A stretch of DNA of 64,000 nucleotides from Parasegetibacter sp. NRK P23. Its GTDB lineage: Bacteria; Bacteroidota; Bacteroidia; Chitinophagales; Chitinophagaceae. Of the stretch, positions 16,142 to 25,701 are shown one piece after another. The position numbers were made by a program, and so were the translations under genes. The DNA lies in contig NZ_JAMDLG010000001.1 in assembly GCF_023721715.1 (NCBI RefSeq), positions 1,651,784 through 1,715,783 of the forward strand, written 5' to 3'. The notes under the pieces are model-generated. The model saw only the letters and a program-made list of their open reading frames with translations. It was not told the DNA's origin and searched no databases. Within the stretch, counting starts at the first letter, position 1, and each line of letters opens with the position of its first letter.

Positions 16142-16525
16142 TTATTGACGTTTCAACTGATCAATCAAACGCTCCAGTTCCTCCAGCTCCTCTTTGGTGG
16201 TTTGGTGGTTGCCCAGCGCTTGTATAACAAGTTGCGTGGGAGAACCGCCGAAAAGATTATCGATCATTTTGCCCAACAGGTGCTTTTGTGTTCTTTCCCT
16301 GGTAACCGCCGGCTGGTAAATATGAGTTTTAATGGAATCATCGCGCAGCACGAGTCCTTTTTCGTGCATAATCTGCATCAGTTTCAGGGTAGTGGTATAA
16401 CCTGCTTCCTTGGTTTTCAGCAGTTCCTCGTGTACCTCCCTTACGGTGGCGGTCTTCTTTTCCCACAGCACCTGCAGTATCTCCAGTTCGCTCTCCGTGG
16501 GCTTAATGGTCTTTGTCTGCGACAT
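16142..16525 (-). CDS. BlaI/MecI/CopY family repressor
   Basis: A 127-residue winged-helix repressor: MSQTKTIKPTESELEILQVL, helix-turn-helix KTATVREVHEELLKTKEAGYTTTLKL, then a C-terminal dimerisation region containing the cleavage-sensitive helix. In this family the partner M56 protease inactivates the repressor, which relieves repression of both genes. A perfect dyad 24 nt upstream of its start (16549-16566) is a good candidate for its own operator. No beta-lactamase gene of class A, B or D is adjacent, so the regulated process is not obvious. Confidence 0.92.
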   Translation of the reverse strand: MSQTKTIKPTESELEILQVLWEKKTATVREVHEELLKTKEAGYTTTLKLMQIMHEKGLVLRDDSIKTHIYQPAVTRERTQKHLLGKMIDNLFGGSPTQLVIQALGNHQTTKEELEELERLIDQLKRQ

Positions 16526-16548
16526 ACTTTTACTTTTCTGCGTCCAAT

Positions 16549-16566
16549 TTACGATTAGTTTCGTAA
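16549..16566. promoter_or_regulatory. candidate BlaI-type operator, TTACGA-N6-TCGTAA
   Basis: A perfect 6+6 dyad lies 24-41 nt upstream of the repressor's start codon, where autoregulation is expected. The arms differ from the known staphylococcal BlaI core (TACA/TGTA) but share the spaced-dyad design. Function is inferred from position. Confidence 0.5.
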
Positions 16567-16570
16567 TAAC

Positions 16571-16619
16571 AAAAAATACGAACGCCCGTTCATAAAATTT
16601 AACATTTACGAACGGGCGT
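16571..16619 (-). terminator. intrinsic terminator after the 16630-17103 gene
   Basis: Perfect 10-bp arms (16610-16619 with 16582-16591; ACGCCCGTTC/GAACGGGCGT read on the minus strand) enclose an 18-nt AU-rich loop. TCGTATTTTTT follows on the minus strand. It insulates the blaI gene from the gene upstream. Confidence 0.7.
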
Positions 16620-16629
16620 AAGCGTGGTG

Positions 16630-17103
16630 TTATTGAACGGTAGTGGTGTACTTGGTCACCGTGTAGTATTTGCTTGTTTTTACGGATAGCTTATCGTCCG
16701 TGGCGGTAATGGTTTTGTATTCGCGGAATGCTCCCTTTTTATCCTTGAAGCCCAGCAGAATAACGTTTTTTCCTTCTCCTTTCTGGAGAACGGGTTCGGG
16801 CATAATGCCAAAATCGGGCAATCTTACGGTATCCTCTGCGGTAAATTCCTGGTATTTCAATTTCAGGACATAGGAGAATGTTTTTGGGGTTTCATACAAT
16901 TCAGCCTTGTATTGAAAGCCGCCGGGAAGGTCTTCTACGTATTGCGCGGCAGGTTCCTTACGCACATCGGTGCGGTCGGGGGAAATAGCCGGGGCGGGCT
17001 GTTCCTCTGAGGGCCGGAAAGTTTCTTCTTTTTTTTCAGAAGCGTTGTTCTTACAATGGAAGCCGGAGATAGCCAGCAAAGCAAACAAAGGTAGAAAGCG
17101 CAT
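16630..17103 (-). CDS. exported protein of unknown function
   Basis: A 157-residue protein with a hydrophobic signal segment (MRFLPLFALLAISGFHC). The cysteine at residue 17 may be lipidated, although FHC is not a standard lipobox. A charged, proline-rich spacer (about 18-55) follows. The rest is a beta-rich domain with GGFQYKAELYETPKTFSY and a threonine/tyrosine-rich end. I recognise no family. Terminators on both sides suggest a single-gene transcript. Confidence 0.6.
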   Translation of the reverse strand: MRFLPLFALLAISGFHCKNNASEKKEETFRPSEEQPAPAISPDRTDVRKEPAAQYVEDLPGGFQYKAELYETPKTFSYVLKLKYQEFTAEDTVRLPDFGIMPEPVLQKGEGKNVILLGFKDKKGAFREYKTITATDDKLSVKTSKYYTVTKYTTTVQ

Positions 17104-17130
17104 AAGGTTCTTTTAAAGGTTTATAAAAAT

Positions 17131-17160
17131 AAAAAGCCCCAGTATAGACATACCGGGACT
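17131..17160 (-). terminator. intrinsic terminator of hppA
   Basis: Arms CCCAGTAT (17138-17145) and ATACCGGG (17150-17157) form a stem with one A-C mismatch and a 4-nt loop. Reading on the minus strand it is followed by GCTTTTT, about 30 nt after the hppA stop. Confidence 0.7.
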
Positions 17161-17190
17161 TCATGTTTAAGGTTTTGATTAGTACCTCTT

Positions 17191-19467
17191 TTATTCCCCG
17201 AAGGGGATGGTATTTTTAACGTGTCCCTCATGGTGAACGGTAGCCGTTTTTACCACCGGGGTCACCTTTTGTTCGTTTGTTTTCGCTGTTTCCCTGGTGC
17301 CGTGCAGGCTTGCCAGTGTGGGAGCGAGCACCAAAGATACGATCGACATCAATTTGATCAAAATATTCATCGATGGCCCTGAAGTATCTTTGAAGGGATC
17401 ACCCACCGTATCGCCTGTAACGGAGGCTTTATGCGGTTCAGACTTTTTGTAGAAAAGTTCCCCATTGATGTTCACGCCTTTCTCGAAGCTCTTCTTGGCA
17501 TTGTCCCATGCTCCGCCTGCATTGTTCTGGAACATCCCCATCAGTACGCCGCTCACGGTGGCGCCTGCGAGGAAACCACCCAGCGCTTCGGGGCCCATGA
17601 GGAAACCGATAATGATGGGAGAAAGAATAGCGATGGCACCCGGCATCATCATCTTCTGGATGGAAGCCTGGGTAGAGATGGCCACGCATTTATCGTATTC
17701 GGGTTTGGCGGTTCCTTCCATGATACCGGGAATGTTTTTGAATTGCCTTCTCACTTCTTCCACCATACTCATGGCCGCTTCGCCTACCGCACGGATGGCG
17801 AGGGAAGAAAAGATGAAAGGAATCATGCCGCCAACAAACAGGCAGGCCAGCACATCCGCCTTATAAATATCTATACCGCTGATGCCCGCCACACCAACAA
17901 AAGCGGCGAACAATGCCAGTGCGGTAAGCGCGGCGGAAGCAATCGCAAACCCTTTACCGGTAGCGGCGGTGGTATTGCCCACGGCGTCCAGTACGTCGGT
18001 TTTTTCCCGTACTTCTTTGGGCAGTTCACTCATTTCCGCGATTCCCCCGGCATTGTCGGCGATAGGACCAAATGCGTCAATGGCGAGCTGCATGGCGGTG
18101 GTGGCCATCATACCCGCGGCGGCAATGGCAACACCGTAAAGCCCGGCGAATGCGTAAGAACCATAAATACCACCTGCAAGCACTAAGATGGGGAGGAACG
18201 TGGATTCCATTCCAACCGCCAATCCACCGATTACATTGGTGGCGTGCCCCGTGGCTGATTGCCTGATAATGGACATCACCGGACGTTTGCCCATGGCGGT
18301 GTAATACTCGGTGATGATGCTCATAAGCGTACCTACTACAAGGCCAACCAAAATAGCTCCGATCACCCCGTTTTGCGTGATGGCAGAAGCCCCGGCAACA
18401 ACTTCATCCGTTCTGGTTCCATTTACCCAAACATAATCGCGGCTCAGGTAGAAAGCCGTTTCCGGAAGTATTAGGTAAACGAGCACAACGGAGGCAATTG
18501 CTGTAAGTACGATAGAGCCCCAGTTCCCCATATTCAATGCTCGTTGAACTGCATCGGTACTGATGCCCGATTTATCTGAAATCCTGACAAAGAATGTTCC
18601 TACGATAGAGAAGAGAATTCCGACACCGGCGATCACCATTGGAAGAAGTATTGGCGAATATCCGTTAAAAGCATCGGTTGCAATAGCTTCCTGTCCCAGC
18701 ACCATGGTCGCCAGTACCGTTGCCACATAAGAGCCGAACAGGTCGGCGCCCATTCCGGCCACGTCCCCCACGTTATCGCCTACGTTATCGGCGATGGTAG
18801 CGGGGTTGCGGGGATCGTCTTCTGGAATGCCGGCTTCCACTTTCCCCACGAGGTCGGCGCCAACATCGGCGGCCTTCGTGTAGATGCCACCACCCACGCG
18901 GGCGAAGAGCGCGATGGATTCGGCACCCAGCGAAAAGCCCGTGAGCACTTCGATGGCCTTTGCGACCAGTTGATCATTGGCGGCCAGGCCTGGCGCGAAC
19001 ATTTGTACCAGGATGATGAATAAGCCTCCTAATCCCAATACGGCGAGCCCGGCTACGCCCAATCCCATTACGGAGCCGCCCGTGAAAGACACAGCCAGCG
19101 CTTTGCTGAGACTGGTTCTTGCGGCCTGCGCCGTGCGCACATTACTCTTTGTGGCAATGCGCATGCCGATGAAACCGGCCAGGGCACTGAATATCGCGCC
19201 GATGACAAAGGCCACAGCGATGGTCCAGTGCGAATGTTCGTTCCTGCTGGCCATAAAACCAAGCAGGAGCGCCACCACAATTACGAAATAAGAGAGAATT
19301 TTGTACTCCGCTTTCAGGAAGGCCATCGCTCCTTCGGCGATGTACGTGCTGATTTCCTTCATGCGGTCGTTTCCGGCATCCTGTTTAGATACCCAATTAA
19401 ATTTGGCAAGCGTGTAGAGCAGTCCAATGGCGCCCATAACCGGCACCAGGTAGATGAGTTTGTCCAT
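17191..19467 (-). CDS. hppA: membrane-bound K+-dependent ion-pumping pyrophosphatase
   Basis: Couples hydrolysis of pyrophosphate to pumping of H+ or Na+ across the cytoplasmic membrane. The 758-residue protein has about 16 predicted membrane helices. The substrate-binding stretch contains [14 protein letters not shown], then [20 protein letters not shown] second acidic motif is [14 protein letters not shown]. The alanine in [16 protein letters not shown] marks the K+-dependent subclass (K+-independent forms have lysine here). Whether Na+ or H+ is moved cannot be decided safely by eye. The last 50 residues form a loose His-rich tail after the final helix. It is followed by its own terminator. 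Confidence 0.95.
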   Translation of the reverse strand: MDKLIYLVPVMGAIGLLYTLAKFNWVSKQDAGNDRMKEISTYIAEGAMAFLKAEYKILSYFVIVVALLLGFMASRNEHSHWTIAVAFVIGAIFSALAGFIGMRIATKSNVRTAQAARTSLSKALAVSFTGGSVMGLGVAGLAVLGLGGLFIILVQMFAPGLAANDQLVAKAIEVLTGFSLGAESIALFARVGGGIYTKAADVGADLVGKVEAGIPEDDPRNPATIADNVGDNVGDVAGMGADLFGSYVATVLATMVLGQEAIATDAFNGYSPILLPMVIAGVGILFSIVGTFFVRISDKSGISTDAVQRALNMGNWGSIVLTAIASVVLVYLILPETAFYLSRDYVWVNGTRTDEVVAGASAITQNGVIGAILVGLVVGTLMSIITEYYTAMGKRPVMSIIRQSATGHATNVIGGLAVGMESTFLPILVLAGGIYGSYAFAGLYGVAIAAAGMMATTAMQLAIDAFGPIADNAGGIAEMSELPKEVREKTDVLDAVGNTTAATGKGFAIASAALTALALFAAFVGVAGISGIDIYKADVLACLFVGGMIPFIFSSLAIRAVGEAAMSMVEEVRRQFKNIPGIMEGTAKPEYDKCVAISTQASIQKMMMPGAIAILSPIIIGFLMGPEALGGFLAGATVSGVLMGMFQNNAGGAWDNAKKSFEKGVNINGELFYKKSEPHKASVTGDTVGDPFKDTSGPSMNILIKLMSIVSLVLAPTLASLHGTRETAKTNEQKVTPVVKTATVHHEGHVKNTIPFGE

Positions 19468-19544
19468 AAGCGTAGGTCCGATTTTTTTTAGTCATTCAAA
19501 ATATTCTTTTTTCGTTTGATAAAAAAAAGAAATACCTGCGAATG

Positions 19545-21053
19545 TTAATAACCGATAGAAACTGTTGAAAAGGCAGCCGGAAGTGACTTGATAATATCTC
19601 CGGCCTTCATACTGATGGGGTGGTTGTTCGTGGCCGCGACATCGCCCGCCTTTCCGTGCAGCCAAACGCCTGCCAGGCAGGCGTGAAGCGGCGAAAGTTT
19701 CTGTGCCAGCAAACCGGTGAGCAATCCTGCTAATACATCACCACTGCCGCCGGTGGCCATTCCGGGATTCCCTGTCGTATTGAAGTATCCTCTTCCTTCA
19801 GGCGTCGCGATAAAGGTGAACCTTCCTTTCAATACCACATATATATTGTGCAATGCCGCCAGGTGAAGCGCCTGTTCAAGGGAGGAGAACCCGTCGGAGG
19901 GTTTTCCGGTGAGGCGTGCAAACTCGCCCGGATGTGGCGTAAGCAATGATCCTGCCGGAATATGGTACCAAAGGTATTTGTTTTGCGAAAGAATATTCAA
20001 TGCATCTGCATCAATTACAATAGGTTGTGAAAAGTGCTTAAATATTTTTTCAAGATATGCCACCTGATCCGAAGCGGTACCCCAGCCCGGTCCGATACCA
20101 ATGGACTGGATATTTTTATCTGATATCCAGCCGGAGATATTTTCCTGGGAAAGTTCAATGACCATTGCTTCCGGCACCGCGGTTTGTAAGATGTGGCGCT
20201 CCTCCCAGGTGGTCATTACGGTAAGTTTACCCGCTCCACTCCGGGTGCAGGAAGCTGCTGCCAATACCGCCGCGCCCATCATGCCGGGTTTTCCGGCCAC
20301 CAACAAAGCATGGCCATAAGTACCCTTGTGTGCAAATGAGGTGCGGTGCGGAAGGATAGAAGTGATCAGCGAGGATTCAATCGTTTCAAACCGGGCTTCT
20401 TCCAATCCCGGAAAATCGGGGCTGAGACCAATATCCAAAACATGTACTTCCCCGGAAAGCGCACCATACTCCGGGAGCAGGAACGGCAATTTGGTGAGCT
20501 GGAAACTCAGGGTGAAATCAGCTTTAACGCAAGGAGCATCTTCATCGTACCGGTCCATGAACATGCCCGAGGGTATATCGATGGATACCACTACTGCTTT
20601 AGAAATGTTGATATGGCGCACCGTCGCGGCATATATGCCTTCCAGCGCGCGGTTCAGGCCGCTGCCGAAAAGCGCATCAATAACAATTGCGTCACCCGGA
20701 ATGGCAGGAATAGTTTTTTCATCTTGAATGGTGATTACAGGAACGCCCGCGTGTTCAAGTCGTTCCAGGTTCACCGTAAAATCCGCGCTTTTTTGGGCTT
20801 TATCTGTTGCGATCACGTAAACTGAAACGGTGTAGTTTTTCTCCGATAATAACCTTGCGATCGCAAGTCCGTCACCCCCATTATTACCGGTTCCCGCCAA
20901 TATAACGAATGGGGAAGACGTATTGAATTTTTCCGTGATCCAATGGGTACACGCTTTTGCGGCCCGTTCCATCAGGTCGGTGGAGGATATGGGTTCCTGT
21001 TGAATGGTCCATTCGTCCCATGCTCTTGTCGCTTCAACTGTAAGCAGTTTCAT
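19545..21053 (-). CDS. nnrD: bifunctional NAD(P)HX epimerase/dehydratase
   Basis: Repairs hydrated NADH and NADPH. The N-terminal YjeF_N epimerase domain (about residues 1-210) shows AGTGNNGGDGLAIARLL and VIDALFGSGLNRAL. The C-terminal ADP-dependent dehydratase domain (about 225-500) shows HKGTYGHALLVAGKPGMMGA, DADALN, LTPHPGEFARL and GNPGMATGGSGDVLAGLL. The 502-residue length fits the fused form. I take ATG 21053, since the frame extends to a TTG at 21071 with no support. The serine-hydrolase gene ends 35 nt upstream on the same strand. Confidence 0.95.
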   Translation of the reverse strand: MKLLTVEATRAWDEWTIQQEPISSTDLMERAAKACTHWITEKFNTSSPFVILAGTGNNGGDGLAIARLLSEKNYTVSVYVIATDKAQKSADFTVNLERLEHAGVPVITIQDEKTIPAIPGDAIVIDALFGSGLNRALEGIYAATVRHINISKAVVVSIDIPSGMFMDRYDEDAPCVKADFTLSFQLTKLPFLLPEYGALSGEVHVLDIGLSPDFPGLEEARFETIESSLITSILPHRTSFAHKGTYGHALLVAGKPGMMGAAVLAAASCTRSGAGKLTVMTTWEERHILQTAVPEAMVIELSQENISGWISDKNIQSIGIGPGWGTASDQVAYLEKIFKHFSQPIVIDADALNILSQNKYLWYHIPAGSLLTPHPGEFARLTGKPSDGFSSLEQALHLAALHNIYVVLKGRFTFIATPEGRGYFNTTGNPGMATGGSGDVLAGLLTGLLAQKLSPLHACLAGVWLHGKAGDVAATNNHPISMKAGDIIKSLPAAFSTVSIGY

Positions 21054-21088
21054 GCCCTGAAGTTCGTTCAATTAAGGCAAACGGGTGG

Positions 21089-22237
21089 TTATTCTTCCAG
21101 TTCTTCCTGGCTTCCCCCATAATGCGGGAAGTACCTGAACAGTGGCTTGACCCTGTAAATCGCGCCATTGCGCTTGTTGCCCAACACAATTATCGTAGCG
21201 GTATCGGCGATCAGCCTGGTGAACACGGTATTGTTGCCGTGCCACCATCCATTGTGGTAGATTACTTTTGGCCCTGAAGCCGGCACCTGCATGCGCCAAC
21301 CCAGTCCGTAGTTACGCACGCCGGGTTTTTCAAGGCTGTAAGGCGTAAAGGCGGAATCCATGGTTGCCGCTGAAAACAATTTTCCTGCATACAGCGCCTG
21401 GTCCCATTTGAGAAGATCACGGGGTGTACTGTAAATGTTTTTGTCGCCATAAACCAGGTCCAGGAAATCGAAAGGGTAGAGGCGGGTATTGTATTCGTAG
21501 GAAGGGGTTACACGTGCGGAATCGGACCATTGGAAAACGAAACTGTTGTCCATTTTCAAAGGGCGGAAAAATGTTTCCGCAAGGTATTCACCGTACCATT
21601 TTCCGCTCACCTGTTCTATAATCAGCGCCAGCAGCGCATAGTTCGTATTGCAGTAGCTGAAGTGTCTGCCGGTGGCGAACTGCAGCGGGGGCCTGTAGGT
21701 ATAAAGCGATTGAAGCACATCCTTATTGGTGGCCCTGATTTTCTTGTCCCATTTGTAATGGTCGAGATAATGCGTATAGTTGGCCAGGCCGCTGCGGTGG
21801 TTCAGTAGCATCCGGATATCAATACCGGGATAGGGGAAGGCCGGGAAATATTTGCCCAGGGAATCGCTCAGGGAGAGTTTCTTTTCCTCCCACAGTTTCA
21901 GGATCGCCATGGCGGTAAAAGTCTTTGAAACGGAAGCCAGATGGAATGAGGTATTCGCATCAATGGTATCTGTTCCTTTGAGGTGACGGGTACCCGAATA
22001 CTGTTCGAACACGATCTCGCCATTTTTAGCGACCAGCATCGCACCATTGAAACCGATGGGCGCAAGCGCCGAATCGTAAAAATGCCTGGCGGCGTTGGCG
22101 TACCTCGCATGTTCTGCCGGGGAAAGACGGCTCGTTGTGCTGTCTGCCGTTACTTCGGCCACCCGCCCGGGTTCTGTCTGGAAACAACCTGTTGCTAATA
22201 AGATGCTCAAGCTGAAAATAACGAAAGTGAATTTCAA
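21089..22237 (-). CDS. beta-lactamase-fold serine hydrolase, lipoprotein
   Basis: A 382-residue exported lipoprotein of the class C beta-lactamase/penicillin-binding family. The signal peptide KFTFVIFSLSILLATGC has a lipobox ending at Cys18. The active-site motifs are SVSK (SxxK; in HLASVSKTFTAMAI), YCN (YxN; in FSYCNTNYAL) and HNG (in YHNGWWHGN, in place of KTG). Most such proteins are esterases or D-amino peptidases, and antibiotic hydrolysis is not implied. I choose TTG 22237 as start. The frame reaches back to a TTG at 22273, but that codon lies inside a perfect promoter box (22271-22278), so transcription should begin after it. Confidence 0.85.
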   Translation of the reverse strand: MKFTFVIFSLSILLATGCFQTEPGRVAEVTADSTTSRLSPAEHARYANAARHFYDSALAPIGFNGAMLVAKNGEIVFEQYSGTRHLKGTDTIDANTSFHLASVSKTFTAMAILKLWEEKKLSLSDSLGKYFPAFPYPGIDIRMLLNHRSGLANYTHYLDHYKWDKKIRATNKDVLQSLYTYRPPLQFATGRHFSYCNTNYALLALIIEQVSGKWYGEYLAETFFRPLKMDNSFVFQWSDSARVTPSYEYNTRLYPFDFLDLVYGDKNIYSTPRDLLKWDQALYAGKLFSAATMDSAFTPYSLEKPGVRNYGLGWRMQVPASGPKVIYHNGWWHGNNTVFTRLIADTATIIVLGNKRNGAIYRVKPLFRYFPHYGGSQEELEE

Positions 22238-22270
22238 CGGATATTCTTTTCGGAGTGATACAAACTGGGA

Positions 22271-22278
22271 CAAAGGTA
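22271..22278 (-). promoter_or_regulatory. promoter box TACCTTTG of the serine hydrolase
   Basis: Read on the minus strand, this is a perfect TAnnTTTG box 33 nt before the TTG at 22237. It decides between two possible TTG starts. A divergent near-match, TAACTTAG (22305-22312), may serve serA. Confidence 0.55.
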
Positions 22279-22341
22279 AGGACAGTTTTTTCTTTTTTAT
22301 CCTGTAACTTAGCCCACCTCAAAACAAACATAGCACTCAAC

Positions 22342-23580
22342 ATGGCAGAAAAGAAAACAACGAGCTACCCCAAGGAGAAGATCAATATTCTTTTCCTCGA
22401 GAACATCAGCGATAAAGCCGTTAATCATTTCAAGGAATCCGGCTACAGCAATGTGAAGAAACTCGGGGGAGCGCTTTCGGAAGAAGAACTCATTAAAGCG
22501 GTGAAAGATGTTCATTTGCTGGGTATCCGTTCCAAAACACAGATCACCGAAAACGTATTAAAAGCCGCCACCAAATTACAGGCCATCGGCTGTTTCTGCA
22601 TCGGTGTGAACCAGGTCGACCTGAAAAGCGCCCGCAAACACGGGGTGGCCGTATTCAATGCCCCTTACTCCAACACCCGTTCCGTGGCCGAACTGGTAAT
22701 GGGCGCCTCCGTAATGCTGATCCGTAAAATTGTTGATAAGAATAAAGCCGCGCATGAAGGCACCTGGATGAAGGATGCCAAAGGAAGTTATGAGCTGAGG
22801 GGCAAAACACTGGGCATCATCGGCTACGGAAATATCGGTTCGCAGGTGAGCGTGCTGGCGGAAGCTTTCGGCATGAAAGTGATCTTTTACGATGTGGTAA
22901 CAAAGTTACCTCTTGGTAACGCAGTTGCTAAAAAGACGCTGAAAGATGTGGTGTCTCAGGCCGATGTAATTACGTTGCATGTTCCTGAAACCGCACAAAC
23001 AAAGAATCTTATTAATAAATCAGTATTAAAACATTTTAAGAAAGGAGCCATTTTGCTGAACTATGCCCGTGGGGAAGTGGTAGACCTGGATGCGCTCGCG
23101 AAAGCCCTGGAAGACGGTACCGTAGGCGGTGCCGGTATTGATGTGTATCCCTGGGAACCGGAAAAGAATGGCGATACATTCACCACACCGCTGCAGAACC
23201 TTTCCAACGTGATCCTCACCCCGCACATAGGAGGTTCAACAGAAGAAGCCCAGCAAAACATTGGCGAAGATGTGAGCAATAAGTTGTTCCAGTACCTGGA
23301 AATGGGCGGCACCACAGGCTCGCATACCGTACCATCACTCAGTTTACCACCACAGGAAGGTACGCACCGGATTCTGCACATTCACAACAACGTACCCGGA
23401 GTACTTTCTGAAATCAACACCCAGCTTTCCAACCATAAGATCAACATTCTGAGTCAATACCTCAAAACGAATGATGAGATTGGTTACGTGGTGCTGGATG
23501 TGGATAAGAAACTTTCCGCCCAGGCATTTCAACTGCTGAAAGAAGTGAAAGAAACCATCAAAGTGAGAATGTTGTATTAA
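22342..23580 (+). CDS. serA: D-3-phosphoglycerate dehydrogenase
   Basis: First enzyme of the phosphorylated serine pathway: oxidises 3-phosphoglycerate with NAD. The 412-residue protein has the substrate/NAD domain with GIIGYGNIGSQVSVLAEAFGM, the catalytic Arg/Glu/His region (LLNYARGEVVD and LTPHIGGSTEEA) and a C-terminal ACT domain (LHIHNNVPGVLSEINTQLSN) of the serine-feedback type. The size matches the E. coli enzyme (about 410). ATG 22342 gives the family start MAEKKTTSYPKEKINILFLE, and the longer frame is not supported. A strong terminator follows. Confidence 0.97.
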   Translation: MAEKKTTSYPKEKINILFLENISDKAVNHFKESGYSNVKKLGGALSEEELIKAVKDVHLLGIRSKTQITENVLKAATKLQAIGCFCIGVNQVDLKSARKHGVAVFNAPYSNTRSVAELVMGASVMLIRKIVDKNKAAHEGTWMKDAKGSYELRGKTLGIIGYGNIGSQVSVLAEAFGMKVIFYDVVTKLPLGNAVAKKTLKDVVSQADVITLHVPETAQTKNLINKSVLKHFKKGAILLNYARGEVVDLDALAKALEDGTVGGAGIDVYPWEPEKNGDTFTTPLQNLSNVILTPHIGGSTEEAQQNIGEDVSNKLFQYLEMGGTTGSHTVPSLSLPPQEGTHRILHIHNNVPGVLSEINTQLSNHKINILSQYLKTNDEIGYVVLDVDKKLSAQAFQLLKEVKETIKVRMLY

Positions 23581-23601
23581 TCTCCTTCCGCATAAAATGA
23601 T

Positions 23602-23635
23602 GAAGCCCGGCTGATTTAGTTAGCCGGGCTTCTTT
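23602..23635 (+). terminator. intrinsic terminator of serA
   Basis: Perfect 11-bp arms (23602-23612 and 23622-23632; GAAGCCCGGCT/AGCCGGGCTTC) with a 9-nt loop and a short T-run. Confidence 0.85.
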
Positions 23636-23840
23636 CATAAAAGATCAATTGATGGATTTTGTGAATTGATTTTCAATTTTTTATAGAGATTTTCAGAAGG
23701 TGTTTTTTGAATTGAATATCAAGGTCGCCATACAAAATACCTTCATACCTCAACAATCCCTTATATTTACACGTCAGTATATTGAATGCAGTAAGAAGAA
23801 AGGCATTTTGCTTTTTCGAAAAATAAAACAGAACAGAAAG

Positions 23841-25166
23841 GTGACTTTTGCAGATTTTAATTTAGATGAACAGTTGATGGAAGGTTTGGAAGCGATGAAT
23901 TTTAATACGCCCACCCCCATCCAACAACAAGCGATCCCCATAATTTTACAAGATAAGGACCTCGTGGCCTGCGCACAAACAGGAACAGGGAAAACCGCTG
24001 CCTATCTGCTGCCGGTGATCCACAAACTGATGCAGAAAGAAGACCGTAAACTGAACACCCTGATCCTCGCCCCCACAAGGGAACTTGCGCAGCAGATCGA
24101 CCAGCAGGTGGAGGGCATCGGTTATTTTACCGGCGTAAGTTCCATGGCCATTTATGGCGGTGGCGATGGCGCATTGTGGACCCAACAGAAGAAAGCCATC
24201 CTGGAAGGCGCGGATATTATTATCGCCACACCAGGCAGGTTGATCGGCCATCTTGCTTCCGGCGCCATCAATTTTCACCACCTGGAACACCTTATCCTGG
24301 ATGAGGCCGACAGGATGCTGGACATGGGTTTCTATGACGATATCGTCCGCATCATTCAGTTCCTGCCGCAGAAAAGGCAGACGCTGTTGTTCTCGGCCAC
24401 CATGCCACCAAAGATCAGGACGCTGGCCAATAAGATTCTGCACGAACCCGAACAGATCAACATCTCGGTTTCCAAACCCGCAGAAGGTATTCTGCAACAG
24501 GCTTACATGGTTTTCGATGAACAGAAAACACCGCTCATTAGTTCCCTCCTGAAAGATACACCGCACCAAAGCATCATCATCTTCGCCTCCACAAAGGAAA
24601 CGGTGAAAAAGCTGCATACCACTTTAAAGCGCAAAGGCTTTGGTATTGAAGCTTTCCACTCCGACCTGGAGCAGGCGGAAAGGGAGGCGATCCTACAACA
24701 ATTTAAAAGCCGCAGGCTACCGATACTGATCGGTACCGATGTGCTTTCCCGTGGTATCGATGTGGAGGGAATAGGGTTGGTGGTGAACTACGACGTGCCG
24801 CCTGATCCCGAAGATTATATTCACCGTATTGGTCGTACCGCCCGTGCAGCTACCACGGGAACCGCCATCACTTTCATTACCCCACGCGATCAGCGCAGGT
24901 TCCACCAGGTGGAACAATTGATGGAAAGGGAAGTAAGTAAGTTACCTGTTCCGGAAGAACTGGGTCCGGTTCCTGAATACAATCCAGGTGCAGGTCGCGG
25001 CAGCGGTGGCGGACGAAATTTTGGCGGCAACAGAAAGGGCGGGGGCAACAATTTTAACCGCAGGCAGCCGCCCAGGCACCAGCACAACAAAGAACAGCAT
25101 AAGGGACAACGATCCGGTGGCGGACAAAGAGGTGGCGGGAACGCTTCACCCAAGCAGGGAGAGTAA
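23841..25166 (+). CDS. DEAD-box RNA helicase, RhlE-like
   Basis: An ATP-dependent RNA helicase of about 441 residues. Motifs in order: Q motif (NTPTPIQQQAIP), AQTGTGKT, PTRELAQQ, TPGRL, DEAD (LILDEADRML), SAT, and HRIGRTARA near the end of the second RecA domain. The last 65 residues are a disordered Gly/Arg/Asn-rich tail (GRGSGGGRNFGGN) typical of RNA-binding tails. I place the start at GTG 23841 (VTFADFNLDEQL), which matches where relatives begin. The frame stays open back to 23700, but those residues look non-coding. The 3' end overlaps the convergent HEAT-protein gene by 21 nt. A role in ribosome assembly or RNA decay is usual for the family. Confidence 0.9.
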   Translation: MTFADFNLDEQLMEGLEAMNFNTPTPIQQQAIPIILQDKDLVACAQTGTGKTAAYLLPVIHKLMQKEDRKLNTLILAPTRELAQQIDQQVEGIGYFTGVSSMAIYGGGDGALWTQQKKAILEGADIIIATPGRLIGHLASGAINFHHLEHLILDEADRMLDMGFYDDIVRIIQFLPQKRQTLLFSATMPPKIRTLANKILHEPEQINISVSKPAEGILQQAYMVFDEQKTPLISSLLKDTPHQSIIIFASTKETVKKLHTTLKRKGFGIEAFHSDLEQAEREAILQQFKSRRLPILIGTDVLSRGIDVEGIGLVVNYDVPPDPEDYIHRIGRTARAATTGTAITFITPRDQRRFHQVEQLMEREVSKLPVPEELGPVPEYNPGAGRGSGGGRNFGGNRKGGGNNFNRRQPPRHQHNKEQHKGQRSGGGQRGGGNASPKQGE

Positions 25167-25685
25167 TCTCCTGGCCCTTACTTTAAATGAAGGAAGGGCA
25201 TCCTCCATTAATGTTGTCAGTATTATCCTGAGTTCATCCCCGATCTCAGGATATTCATACCAGAGGTTTTCCAGGATTGAAATAGAAAAAGCTTTTACGG
25301 CAGCGGCTTCTTTCGGATCTTCCAGGAAACGGAAGCAGGTATCCATTACCGCACCGAGGAAGTCTTCCGGCAGGTGAACATATTGTAATGCACGTGTGAT
25401 ATTTCTCCGGATGGCGGGATGTCGGTTAGGTTCCACCATCCACTCCAGCAATTTACCGAGGTGTGGAACAAGGTGATAGTGGCTCCTTTCACCCACATAG
25501 CCCAATACCCAGGAAGCCCGCTGTGATAGTTTTTTATCGCTGCTCCCCACTATATTAACCAGTGCATCCACTTTCTTTTTATCATCGCCTATGTAAGTAA
25601 GTACTTCCTCACAAATTTCTTTGTTGTGCCCTTCCTGCAATTTGTTCTTCAAAATCAAATCCAGGGTATCCTTTTTTTCGTTCAT
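25146..25685 (-). CDS. small HEAT-repeat-like helical protein
   Basis: A 179-residue, apparently all-helical cytoplasmic protein. Repeated two-helix units are visible, for example SQRASWVLGYVGERS, HPAIRRNITRALQYV and VRARRLLSLLG, which suggests HEAT or adenylate-cyclase-like ARM repeats. Function unknown. The start at ATG 25685 is preferred because the longer frame to 25799 would run through the divergent lipoprotein gene. It is divergent from the DUF4394 gene (16 nt apart), and its end overlaps the helicase end by 21 nt. Confidence 0.65.
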   Translation of the reverse strand: MNEKKDTLDLILKNKLQEGHNKEICEEVLTYIGDDKKKVDALVNIVGSSDKKLSQRASWVLGYVGERSHYHLVPHLGKLLEWMVEPNRHPAIRRNITRALQYVHLPEDFLGAVMDTCFRFLEDPKEAAAVKAFSISILENLWYEYPEIGDELRIILTTLMEDALPSFKVRARRLLSLLG

Positions 25686-25701
25686 AGCGGAAATTAATGA
25701 T

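Noticed and set aside
21089-22273. Serine hydrolase as a beta-lactamase resistance gene linked to the BlaI/BlaR1 pair
   Set aside because: It is 4.6 kb away with other genes between, and the third motif is HNG, not KTG. The family is mostly esterases and peptidases.
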